From Cryptomeria japonica (lineage: Eukaryota > Streptophyta > Pinopsida > Cupressales > Cupressaceae): a stretch of 64,000 nt of DNA. The position numbers and the translations under genes are program-made. How positions within the stretch are numbered: position 1 is the first letter of the stretch; each line of letters begins with the position of its first letter. The DNA lies in assembly GCF_030272615.1 (NCBI RefSeq), contig NC_081413.1, positions 559,091,945-559,155,944 on the forward strand, read 5' to 3'. The notes under the pieces are model-generated. The model ran no database searches and was not told the DNA's origin. It worked only from the letters and a program-made list of their open reading frames with translations. Below, one piece after another: positions 34,793 to 44,575 of this stretch.

Positions 34793-35419
34793 TTAGATAG
34801 ATGTTTGAAAGAAGTTCAAAGATGTGTGCCTTTGTTGATCTTTCTTATGGATCATTTGAGGTGATGGAATGGTGGATGGAGGGAAGTAAGGACCCAAGAT
34901 GGATGGAAGGGATGGAGAGTTTGAATTTGGAATGAAAGGACCTAAAATGGATTTGGAGGATGAAGAGTTTGAATTTCGAATGAAAGGACCTAAAATGGAT
35001 TTGGAGGATGAAGACTTTGACTTTGGAATGAAAGGACCTAAAATGGATGAAGAGTTTGAATTTGGAACGAAAGGACCTAAAATGGATTTGGAGGATGAAG
35101 AGTTTTCTTGATCTTGATCTTCACTTGGAGTAGGATCATTTGATTTTTCGCTTTTCTCTTGATTTTGAATTAGATTAGTGAAGGAGATGGAAGGGATACC
35201 ATGCTCTTTCTTAGGAGGTGGATGTTGAATGGGACTCTGCTGTTGAGATAAAAGGGGATCATCGTGGATGGAATACCAGAATTTTAGGGGATCATCATAA
35301 GATTCTTGATAGGTAGAATCTTGATAAAAAATGGGATTAGATTGGAGAGCCATGATATCTTGAGATTGATTTGGGCTAGGACTCATTTCCTTTGAATAAG
35401 CTTCTTTTTCAAGTGACAA
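34793..35419 (-). CDS. 208-codon ORF with 16-residue repeats inside the LARD-like element
   Basis: This is the longest open frame in the window (208 codons, ATG at 35419). The N-terminal two-fifths is rich in Q, S, P and D; residues about 105-175 are repeats with the core SKSILGPFIPNSN; the tail is serine- and proline-rich. I recognise no family. At DNA level the repeat has a 48-base period at 34932, 34980 and 35028, then one of 39, all multiples of three. It lies on the element's coding strand, with the 5' LTR about 2.4 kb upstream. It may be a gag-region remnant or an element-specific protein; expression is unknown. Confidence 0.5.
   Translation of the reverse strand: MSLEKEAYSKEMSPSPNQSQDIMALQSNPIFYQDSTYQESYDDPLKFWYSIHDDPLLSQQQSPIQHPPPKKEHGIPSISFTNLIQNQEKSEKSNDPTPSEDQDQENSSSSKSILGPFVPNSNSSSILGPFIPKSKSSSSKSILGPFIRNSNSSSSKSILGPFIPNSNSPSLPSILGPYFPPSTIPSPQMIHKKDQQRHTSLNFFQTSI
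34920..35110 (-). repeat. 48-bp in-frame tandem repeat array
   Basis: On the plus strand ATGAAAGGACCTAAAATGGA recurs at 34932, 34980, 35028 and (as ACGAAAGG...) 35067. Periods are 48, 48 and 39 bases, so every change keeps the minus-strand reading frame. The plus strand is also open across it, but that frame is a mirror of the repeat. Confidence 0.9.
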
Positions 35420-37380
35420 GGGATAGTCACATGAGTGATCAAAGTTTCAATTTAGATAGGTTGATATTGTTGAATTGATGGATACTTCGTTTTAGATACT
35501 CAAGCTCACTAAGTCGAATAGAGGGTTTGTTCGATATGCCCCTATGACAAAGTACGTCAAATGATATGGATAAAGTCTCTTGATATGGAAACTTGATTTG
35601 ACTAAATTGAATATCTATCTAGGTATTGTTGTCGTTGAGATAGTTGGATGATAAACTCTTGATCACTTGGTTTGATACTCCCCTAATCTTGTTGGATGAA
35701 AATCTTGCCTAAAGATAGTTGAAAAGTTGATAACCACCTCAAAAAAAGTGATTTGTTGGATTTTGAAATTCTTATCTCTCTAAGGTTGCTCTTTTCTCTT
35801 TGTTTTGAATTGATTGTTGTATTGGTTGATTTGCAAGATATTTCAATGTTCATAACAAGAAGACATGGAACACATGAAAACAATGATCATCCCTATGTTA
35901 AACATTGAGTGTATGTTTTTGTGAGGATATTTTCAAATCTCCAATGTTTTCACTAGTCTTGATACTCCGTCAGCTCAAACAACCTTGTCACCCCCTAAAG
36001 GGCGCTTGTTTTTTTGCCTTTTGCCAGAAATTAACCCAAAATGAATTGCTTCACAGTTGGATAGTTATCTTGGGAGATATATGGTGAGTAATCTTGGGGG
36101 CGAATTCTTCCCCACCCTTGCACTATGATATTGCCAATGTATGGCAACTGACTCGGCTCAAAGCTTCTACTTCTATGGTTTGTAGTAAAGATTTCATTCG
36201 GCGCGACAAATGATAAGCTCAATTAAGAGGCTTCCCAACCTTTAGAACAAAGGCTTTTCACATCACAAGGATACTAGGGGAAGCCTATCAAATACACACT
36301 TCTGTTGGAGGGGATTTTCATCAACCTCCACATTTGATTATAGTGGGTTGGTAAACTTGGCGATAAAGTCGTTTCCCACTTGGGTCGTACCCTTCACACT
36401 AGCCCTTTTGAGTCTTCGAGAAGGCAGACCCTCTAAAGGATTTAATGCTTGAAAGTAAAGAAAGCATAAAAGAGTGGGTTTGGCTTTTTGGTCACCCAAT
36501 TAAGGGAGAGCATGTACCTACCACTTAAGACAAAGCAATCAAAGTTTTTTTTTTAACCTTTTCAAAGCATTTGTTGGCTGTCCTATTTGGAGATGTTGCT
36601 CCAACAAGCATGGTGTTTATTTTAGCCCCACATAACAAATGATTTTCTAAACTAGGAATTGGAAATCCTGGTCAACAAAATGAAAATCGTTGTAAGAAGT
36701 AACTTGCTTTGTAAGAATGGATAAGTTGATTGTTCTTTTTAACTTGCAAAAAAAAAAAGATTGATTGTGCTTTTTACCTTTACAAGAAAATGAAAGATTG
36801 TTGCTTTTTTTAGAGCCCAAAATCTGAGGTTTGAATCCCAACTTTGCAAGAAAGTAAATGTTTGATTTGTTGTTCTTTTTACCTTGTAAATGTGATTATT
36901 TTTAGTGCCCAAAAACAGGTGAGGTACTTTTTAGAACACCAAATTGAAAAATGAAGTTCTTTTTACTCAAAAAGAAATATGAGCTCTTTTTAACCAACTT
37001 TGAAAAAGATAGAAAAGAAATCACTAAATCCTAACTTAACTCCTCCAAATCTGTAAGAAACTGTTAGAAACCTGAAATAAAAAAGAAGTTAGTGAAAATC
37101 CAAAAACCTTAGGTGGGCTTCCACAAGCCTAATTTCAAATCGTGGTTACAAACTTTTCACTCTTGATCCTGAAATGCCCTGAAATTTGACTAAGTTTGAA
37201 ATTTGGAAGATTTTCCAAAAACTAGATTTTGCATTATAACTCCTAGAGGTCTGAAACACTTCTCAAACATCCTGACAATATATATGGAATATAACTTAAA
37301 GTATAAGAAAGCTCTTTCTTATACTTAAATGTTATATTCCATATATATATTACCCTTGCACAAGCCTAATTTCAAGATTT
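35420..37380 (-). other. Noncoding 5' interior of the LARD-like element
   Basis: No recognisable protein. Features seen are short repeats of CTTTTTACCTT type near 36730-36960, two copies of CACAAGCCTAATTTCAA (37130 and 37361), and a strong inverted repeat at 37283-37343. Scattered short open frames show no family signature. Confidence 0.45.
37283..37343. repeat. Long inverted repeat (hairpin) of about 29-bp arms
   Basis: TATGGAATATAACTTAAAG continuing GTATAAGAAAG (37283-37311) is followed after two bases by its near-exact reverse complement CTTTCTTATACTTAAAT continuing GTTATATTCCATA (to 37343). A diverged relative with shortened arms lies at about 60805-60850. Confidence 0.85.
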
Positions 37381-37404
37381 GATTAAAAATTTTGCACTCT
37401 GTTT

Positions 37405-37690
37405 CAAATGCGCTATTTTAGAGAACATATGCGCTAAAACAATTGTTAAATGCGCTAACCCATCTATCAAATGCGCTAAACCATCTGTCAAATGTGCTAA
37501 CCTGCGTTACAAAAGCGCTAACCTATGTTCAGAAGCGCTAACCTGCAATGCAAATGCGCTAACCTATGATGCAAATGCGCAGATTTTTAGACAAAAGCGC
37601 TAACCTGCATGACAAATGCACTAACCTGTAATGCAAATGTGCTAACCTATAATGCAAATGCGCTAAACTATCGAACAAAAGCGCTGTCAG
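37405..37690. repeat. GCGCTAACC tandem array, about 21-bp units
   Basis: The heptamer GCGCTAA or close variants recurs about every 21 bases roughly a dozen times, joined by spacers such as TGCAATGCAAAT. The GCGC core is striking in AT-rich DNA. The array sits between the primer site and the rest of the interior, in the leader of the minus-strand element. Units vary by substitution and not by unique spacers, so it is not a CRISPR array. Confidence 0.85.
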
Positions 37691-37774
37691 AATTCACACA
37701 TGCGTGAATCTGCATTACAAATGTGTTAATTTTTCTTTTGCGAGATTTTTAAAGGTATATGCGAGGTCCATGAG

Positions 37775-37791
37775 CCCCACGGTGGGCGCCA
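37775..37791 (-). other. Primer binding site of the LARD-like element
   Basis: On the minus strand TGGCGCCCACCGTGGGG begins three bases after the LTR end (ACACA). The TGGCGCC start is the usual gypsy-type tRNA primer site in plants; the particular tRNA is not determined here. Confidence 0.85.
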
Positions 37792-37794
37792 AAA

Positions 37795-38861
37795 TGTGTC
37801 GACTTGAATTTCATCCTTAGAATGTTACCTGTAATAAGTTAGTTTCACAAAAAACAATGGAAATGCATACAAGAAATCCAAAATCCACCAATGAAACTAC
37901 ATGAAATACATACTAAAATAAAACATTATTTTACCTTCATGGCTTATGTCTCATTGTGTTCTAACTCCACTGTTCCTGGTTGCAGATGGTGTGCTCTCAA
38001 ACAATGCACCATTGGCCTCCAAGATGGAATATGAAGAATAGACTGATAACTTGTAGTTCACTGACACTATGATATGCAAATACTACATGACTATGCTAAA
38101 TGATTGTGCTAAATGATATTTGCTATTTGTTAATTGCTTAAAAAACTCACGGATGCATATGATTGATTGAAAACTATTTTTGAAGACTAACTCTCTCAAC
38201 TGAAGCTCTTGATTTTATAGACTTTGAGAGGATAAGATGACATGGCTCAAATCGACGGTCATGATCAGACCTACAGATTTGAATGACTATGAGCAAAGGT
38301 GAAGGTTGAGAGTAAGGGGGAAGGAGAAGACAAGTGTCACTCATCTCACCTTGACTGGGTTGCTGACTGAGGGAATCTAGGGATGGTTGGAAGAAATTTA
38401 AGCATGAGAGGACAAGTAGACTCAAGTCCTTCCTAAGATGTAGGGGGTGTTGGAGAGAATATAGAAAATAGTTATGAAATATGTATACGTACACAATTTT
38501 CATTAAGTTTGGAAGTTGGAAATAAATGATGAATTAATATTAAGATATATTAATTTCCTTAACCACATGTTTGATGAGTTGGCAAAGGGAAGATGAAGTG
38601 GAGATGGAAGAATGAGTTGGATAAGAGATTAAATAATTTAGAAATTATTTAATATTTGAGACTATAGGATAAGAGAATAACTATTAAATATTAGATATTT
38701 AATTAATTAGAAGAATAAAATAGATGAATTAATTAATAAAAAAAATGAAAATGAATTAAATAAATTAATCTTTTCAAATTAACTATTTAATAGAAGAATA
38801 ATTATTAAATAAATATAAAATATTTATTTAATTTCTCATAGCCAATTTTTATGTGCATACA
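37795..38861 (-). repeat. 5' LTR (by element orientation) of the minus-strand gypsy-type element
   Basis: On the plus strand it runs from TGTGTCGACTTGAATTTC to GTGCATACA and aligns with 29463-30619. A 109-codon minus-strand frame at 38174-38503 is a longer version of the frame in the other LTR and is not a separate gene. Confidence 0.9.
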
Positions 38862-38874
38862 CAAGCCATAATGA

Positions 38875-38945
38875 TGGATATCATGTGACATGATATCCGT
38901 GGATATGCCATAACTCCTAATATCACAGTGAGGAGATATATTTCT
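38875..38945 (+). repeat. Stem-loop array, continuation after the gypsy-type insertion
   Basis: TGGATATCA with TGATATCCG (38875-38899, loop TGTGACA) and a weaker AATATC with GATATA pair near 38918-38940 continue the array at 29109-29453. The linker CAAGCCATAATGATGG at the junction matches the linker seen before the other units. Confidence 0.75.
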
Positions 38946-39025
38946 CTCACACAATAGATGAAGCTATTGTCTTCACAATATGGTGATATAACTTATTTGA
39001 AGGATAGAAGAATTCCTCCCTAGCT

Positions 39026-39034
39026 AAGAGGGAG
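39026..39034 (+). other. Polypurine tract of copia element 24046-39789
   Basis: AAGAGGGAG lies directly before the right LTR (TGTTGAAAAATATG). Confidence 0.8.
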
Positions 39035-39789
39035 TGTTGAAAAATATGTAGCAACGGTCAAATAACTCTAACCATTCTAATATCTAATTGGCCTAATAGC
39101 CTTAGACATCTGTATGATAAATTCTTTTATTCCTACCCTTGTTCGTACTTCTTTGTATATGCATATTCTGATCACAGATCACAATATTATATGATGATCA
39201 ATTTGCTCCATAATCATCTATATGACAATCTGATCGTACATATCATCAATTATATGTATAATCGTTAATAGTTTATATTACCAATTATACATAGCATTGA
39301 TTATATTTGTATATCGATTATCAAGAGTGATGATTAAATGTTGTTTATCAAGTCATAGTATCGGTCACACTAATTATACCAATTACTAGTTGTTTGATTA
39401 AACATTGCGTATGATTATCAATGGTTATCAATGGTATTTGCTCCACATAGGAGTCACGACTCTATGTAGAACCATGTTGATTCCACACAGAGCTGTGACT
39501 CTATGTTGACCATCGAGAGTATATATCATCAGCTCTATTCCATTCGATGGATGGTGAAGGTTGTTATTATAAGGAGAGCAGTCAATATCATTGTGCATAC
39601 AGAAGTGATCTGCAATACACCGAGTTGTGATATTATGCAGAATATTGTGAACTGCAAATAGTTTGATATAGATATACTGTAATCAGCTTTAAAGGAAATT
39701 CTGATTCATACATACTACTGTGCATAATTCTATATTACATTGTAATTTTAAAAAAATACTATATACATAAATCTGATCCAACTTTAACA
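39035..39789 (+). repeat. Right LTR of copia element 24046-39789
   Basis: It starts TGTTGAAAAATATGTAGC, ends CCAACTTTAACA, and is followed by the TGTAC duplication at 39790-39794. Confidence 0.93.
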
Positions 39790-39794
39790 TGTAC

Positions 39795-39844
39795 TAAATA
39801 AAAGAGTGTCAGCAAAATAAAATAGCTCCAAAATAATATCTCTT

Positions 39845-39886
<42 letters not shown>

Positions 39887-41088
39887 TTTAAAAAAGGTAG
39901 CACTATATGCAATCATAGAATAATCTTCTCTGATTCACTTCTCAATAGTGAACCAATCATCCAAGGATCCAAGTAATTGTCAAAGCAAGTTATTGAGATT
40001 GTTTTAAAGAACGCTAAATTCATATAACTTATTTAAATTAGTTGTTTCAACCTCAGTTATTTGCTAGGTGTTGCACTAATATTAGAAACATTAATTATAT
40101 AACAATTACTGAATTTACAAAACTATCGTTTAAATCAGCTCTCATTCTAGTATTATTTGCTAGATTGTGCACTAATATACTAGTGCATATTATACAAATA
40201 TAAGTGCTAAATGCGTAGACACGGACTAAACTGTTATCATCATTTTATTTCTGTGATTAGGTAATAGTGTTTAAAATGTAGGCATTGAGTTTGAACTAAT
40301 ACAAATGTTGTTCAATCAATTCCATTTACAGTATCTAAACCTTTAACTTGCCTTAGGCAAAACTAAATGCTCTCTGTTACTGGGATGAAAACTCTACTGA
40401 AACTAATTCACAAGTGCTAATTTCCTGCTTTTATCTTGCTATGGACAGCAAATTTAGGCACCAAAAATCAATGTTCTTTGCTAGATTACAGTGCTGTCTT
40501 TAATTGTCGAATTCTTTAAAACTATAACTATTCCTGAACGGATGTAAAACCCTTCCGATGGTCTATCTGCTTCTTGTACATTCTACACAACATCAGAAAC
40601 AACAAAATGGAACTGTCAGAATAATGCAAATCATATTTACAAGATCAGAGATACAGTTATGAAAAATCTTGATCACTAGTATCACTCTCCTCTTCCTCAT
40701 ACCTCAAAATAACTACCTATTTGTTTTGTATTCATCTGTTCTGACTTGCAAGGGAAAGTAGATTATTGTACCAAGTGATTGAAAAGAATTAAAGTTAGGG
40801 CCTAAAGCAAAAACATGCATTAGAAGATCAATCTCTCATTTCTTTTGCTAGTAAGTACCTCTCATCAAACTCCCAATTTTTATTCTCAAGCTCATATCTA
40901 GGATGATTACTAAAAAATACCTGCCAATGATATTACGAAAAAAACGGACACTGCAAATATGGAAATTGGAACATCTCTGAGATGCTACTATTATGGCCTC
41001 TATCTAGTCATAAGATGCAACAGCTTGTTTTTGGCCATGGAGATCAGAATTGAATGATTGATGAGACCTTTATTTATTTTATGGGCAG
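39795..41088. other. AT-rich stretch with (AT)n microsatellite
   Basis: A dinucleotide (AT) run of about 35 bases lies at 39849-39884. The rest lacks element signatures and recognisable proteins. It could be intron or intergenic DNA linked to the possible terminal exon at 41089-41151. Confidence 0.5.
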
Positions 41089-41151
41089 GTGTTTGCTGCA
41101 TTGAAAGAGGAGAAAGGTAGAAGGCGGCAGGAAACCCAGAGGCAGATATAA
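41089..41151 (+). other. Possible terminal exon of an unidentified gene
   Basis: A T-rich tract ending TTTATGGGCAG (AG at 41087-41088) resembles a 3' splice site. It is followed by an open frame of 20 codons and a TAA reading VFAALKEEKGRRRQETQRQI, a basic helical tail. An AATAAT-type signal lies near 41205. I recognise no family and found no upstream exon, so this is weak evidence only. Confidence 0.2.
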
Positions 41152-41574
41152 AGACTCGTGGGAAAAATTCAGAGGGAAGGAAGAAGATTCCCATCGAAGA
41201 CAATGAATAATATTTACATAATTTATTAAACATTATTAAATATATAAATATAAAGTTAAATGAACTCAATAATTATAGTATTAAAGTTTTTAAAAAAAAA
41301 GGCAATGTTCTCTCACGCAAACCCAACTGCGGATAAACGAGATAATCACGAAAGTTCGGGAAGACCTAACTGGCAATTTCTGTTGATTCCCTGCTATTTC
41401 TTTCGATTTCTGGCAAGATTTCTAACAATTTCTTTCTGTCCCGAACCTGGTACAAACCCAAGGCCAAACCAGGACTGGATCCGGACCTGGCTTAAACCCG
41501 GCCCCGCACCCAGACCCTACGTGACGATTCCAGTATCTTAGCCATTAGAGGAGCAACAGAAGGAGATACAAAGT

Positions 41575-42331
41575 AGGAGGTATTATCTTATGAAGCTTGC
41601 CAAAGAATGAGAAAGCTTGTAAAAAGAGAATTCATGCCTCTGTGTCCCATGGAACCGCAAAGGCTATTTGAAAGGTGGGGTATGGACTTCATAGGTCCAT
41701 TCAAGAAGCCTAGTAGTTTATGGTGATTTAACCAAATCGTCCTGACAACTGAGCATCTTACAAAATGATAAAAGCAAGGGAATTGCTAGAGAAACTGGAA
41801 GAAAGAACAGAAAATAATTCATATATAAGAAGATAATCACCAGATTCAAAATACCTCTGCACTCAACAAATGATAAAGGAGATCTATTTGGAATATAGAT
41901 TATGCAATGCTTGACAAGAATTCAAGCTTGTATTACCCAGACGGGAATGGCCAAGCAAAGGAAACCAACAAAAAATTGTAGTATTCAAATCATAATTACA
42001 AAAGTTGTGCATAATGGAAGGGGATGACTTTGAAGAAACTTTCAGTATTCTTAAATATCTTACAACAAGACACACTCCATACCAATTGATGTTTGGATTT
42101 GAGTTCAGGAATAGCTTGTACGAGCTTGACTACCCAATCCATAGAGTTAAGCAGGTTGGACATGAGGTGTTTGAATGCACATTGAGCAATCAAGGTAATT
42201 TGACAAGACAAGCAGTATGGCATGATAAATTTTTGTTATGGATGAATTTGAAGATGAGTATCTCAAAGGTGGTAAAGGCAGGGGAGATCATTTTCCAAAA
42301 TCTTGAAGACAGATCTATTTTTAGAAATTAA
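41575..42331 (+). pseudogene. Ty3/gypsy integrase fragment
   Basis: MPLCPMEPQRLFERWGMDFI then GPFKKPSS (about 41633-41712) matches the integrase core around its first catalytic aspartate. DGNGQAKETNKKL (about 41938) matches the N-G-Q-A-E-x-T-N-K box, with the catalytic glutamate changed to lysine. An open frame from 42005 has HTPYQLMFGFEFRNSLYELD, then WHDKFLL and KVVKAGEIIFQNLEDRSI, the integrase C-terminal region. The second catalytic aspartate is not readable. No LTR belonging to it was found. Confidence 0.8.
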
Positions 42332-44322
42332 AAAAAAAAAAAAAAGATATGCTCTGATCTCCACCTTTCTAACAAAAGGAAGGGTAAATAATGTGCAGAT
42401 CAGTTCTGAAAACATTTTGAACGAGTTGATTTTTTAAAGAAAACAAAGAAAAACCATTACAAAATAAAATAGCTGAAAGATACAAAAAGGAAGATTGTTT
42501 AATCATGAAGAATTGTGCCAAGTGACACAAAGGAGATTCATCAGAGAAATAAGTCCCACATTGGAGTCAGTTCATAGATATATCAAAGGAACAAATCATT
42601 CAAAAATTTAACTTTTGAAGCGAAGGACAACAATAAAAGGCTCAAAGAAAGTGAAGAAAACTCATCAAGAAGCCATGAGGTATTATTAAGAAGCAAGAGA
42701 AGATTCTCAATGAGTAGGGGTTAAAATGACATAGAGAGGTTCACATGTAACCTCTTCCACTCCATGCAGATACATCTAGATTGTCCTAAGGAAACATCTT
42801 GTTTTGTTCAGATGAGAATGTCCCTACAAGAAGCTCTTGATGCCAATCCAAATCATTTGGGACATGGTGATAAATTTATGGAGGACTCCTACAGTCAAAA
42901 CATCCATCCTTAGTCCTACTCTCAACCAACCTCCCTCTAGTAGCTCCTCCTACAACCTCCCTATACTCCATCCCCTTCAAACTTTCTGTCAAGCACCTCC
43001 TCCCGTTCTAACCCATCCTAAATCTTTCACAATTCATGGATAATGTTAATATCCTCTCCCATCCACATAAACACTAGGTTCATCTAGAAGAGACTAAGTT
43101 CCTTTGAGAGGAGACCAAGTTTGTTCGAGCATGCTAAAGAGTTGTCGAAGCACATGGGTCATCTATCAAAGCTCACATGCCATCCAAAAAGGCATTCACA
43201 AACTATAAGACTGATCTCTAAAGCAACTAAGTCCAAATCCAGATCATTCAAATAATGGAAGCAAGCAAAAAAGAAAACATTTTAATGGACTTTGAACAAT
43301 GTAAGCAATCTTTAAGACACCAAACATCCTTGGAAGGAGGAATCTTGTCAAAAAAAGGCAGGAGTCCAACACAGCCCACTGGTACTCTAGAAGATTGGAT
43401 AGTAATTGTTAACAAAAGTCTAAAAGAGGTCATACACAATGTGCTTGAAATAAAATAGAATTATAAGGTTTGCATGCCTAGGTTATAAAATTTGAGAATA
43501 TAATTGTTTGATGGAATGTTCAATAGGAAATGTACATTGTTATTTCTTATTTGTAAAACCTCAATACTTCCTAGAATATGTTTGTGATTCACCCAACAGG
43601 CAGTAAAAAATACAATAACAGTATGTGGGAATATCACCAACAACTTGATTTCTCTCTACATTTGAAAGGGGCAGCTCCCTTGTATGATGGAAACTTCATA
43701 TTTTTGCGTACTTTCTACCAGAAAGCACAAAACAAACAAGAAAGTAGAAGGATGAGAAGGGAAGAGATGGCGAAGGTAGAACCCTAGGTGGACCAAACAC
43801 ATTGGAGAATACCTAAATAACTTGGTAATAAGGAAGGTATTGTAGATTTGAAAGTCTCCTCTCCAATGTCAATAAAAATGTGTGAATGATTAATATAATG
43901 GAATCATGGAAACCTGATGGAAACCTGATGGAAACGCAGAGTCTTCATATATCAAATTCATTAACATGCAGATAATACAAAGATCTACCTTTCAAATTCT
44001 AGCAACACAAAGCATGTAAGAGAGAGAACAAAAAATGATTTACTGGGTGATTAAATTTCTTTTAACAAGCTAAAAAATAGTTTTGTAAACCAAAAATTCA
44101 ACATCTCCATTTATGAGCAACACTGAATTCCACCATGTTAGCTATTACATTTTATTGAAATAAATACAAATATTACAAAATAAGTTACACGATTCTGCTA
44201 CTACTTGACAAAAACTTCAAAAAAACTAGCAGATCCCAAAGAGCATTTTACATTTAAAACTCTGCTCTCTAGTTCTAAAACCTATTAATCAATCCTCTAT
44301 TACATCTTTCTTCAGCCTATTC
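42332..44322. other. Stretch without a recognised gene
   Basis: It begins with a run of about 15 A directly after the gypsy integrase fragment. Short open frames (42837-43043, serine- and proline-rich; 43255-43458) show no family signature. Probably more of the decayed gypsy element, but no LTR or polypurine tract is recognisable. Confidence 0.4.
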
Positions 44323-44330
44323 ATTACACT
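44323..44330. repeat. Target-site duplication (left) of hAT MITE
   Basis: ATTACACT precedes the element; the same 8 bases follow it at 44568-44575. Confidence 0.9.
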
Positions 44331-44567
44331 CAAAGTTCCCAGACTCGGACTCGGCTCGGACTCGGCAAGGCCAACTCGACTCGTGACTCGGCCACGACTT
44401 GGCAATGACTCGGCAAAATCTTGAAATTCTATACTTTTACAATTATATATATATGAAATTATATATCATATTCCATGACTCGGGCCAAGTCATAAAAACT
44501 TGGCAAGGTCTGCTCGGCTCGGCGACTCGGATAACTCACACAACTCGCGGCGAGTTTGGGAACTATG
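44331..44567. mobile_element. hAT-type MITE, 237 bp
   Basis: Ends are inverted repeats: CAAAGTTCCCAGACTCG at the left, and CATAGTTCCCAAACTCG on the opposite strand at the right, 15 of 17 identical. A perfect 8-bp duplication (ATTACACT) flanks it. CA-starting inverted ends with an 8-bp duplication are diagnostic of the hAT superfamily. The interior has many ACTCGGC repeats near both ends, likely subterminal transposase-binding motifs, and an AT-rich middle. There is no coding capacity, so an autonomous hAT must have moved it. Confidence 0.88.
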
Positions 44568-44575
44568 ATTACACT

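Larger units (their letters stand above)
29463..38861 (-). mobile_element. Gypsy-type LTR element without pol (LARD-like), minus strand
   Basis: LTRs of 1157 and 1067 bases (29463-30619 and 37795-38861) are flanked by a perfect CAAGC duplication. Orientation is set by the minus-strand primer site TGGCGCCCACCGTGGGG at 37791-37775 next to the LTR at 37795, and by the polypurine tract AAAGAGGGGCAAAA on the minus strand at 30633-30620. The 7.2 kb interior has no readable protease, RT or integrase. It has one long minus-strand ORF (34793-35419) and several tandem arrays. This fits a large retrotransposon derivative that depends on another element. Confidence 0.88.
24046..39789 (+). mobile_element. 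Ty1/copia retrotransposon with nested gypsy-type insertion
   Basis: LTRs of 782 and 755 bases (24046-24827 and 39035-39789) are bounded by a perfect TGTAC duplication. A primer site directly follows the left LTR. Gag, protease, integrase, RT and RNase H occupy 24930-28905. The remaining 3' interior is noncoding and includes a stem-loop array (29109-29453 and 38875-38940) split by a minus-strand gypsy-type element. Within the first 98 or so aligned LTR bases I count 7 differences, mostly transitions, so it is younger than the copia at 4122. Stops in every gene make it non-coding today. Confidence 0.93.

Noticed and set aside
34899..35111. Plus-strand 70-codon frame with repeats of MKGPKMDLEDEEFEF type
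   Set aside because: It is the mirror of the minus-strand 208-codon ORF over the same 48-bp array; the minus strand is the element's sense strand and the longer frame.
37405..37690. CRISPR-like look of the regularly spaced GCGCTAA repeats
   Set aside because: Units and spacers are both variants of one sequence with a 21-bp period, in a plant retroelement leader; there are no unique spacers and no cas genes.
39849..39884. (AT)n run as a replication origin or matrix attachment site
   Set aside because: A simple dinucleotide microsatellite is the plainer explanation; nothing else supports a functional site.
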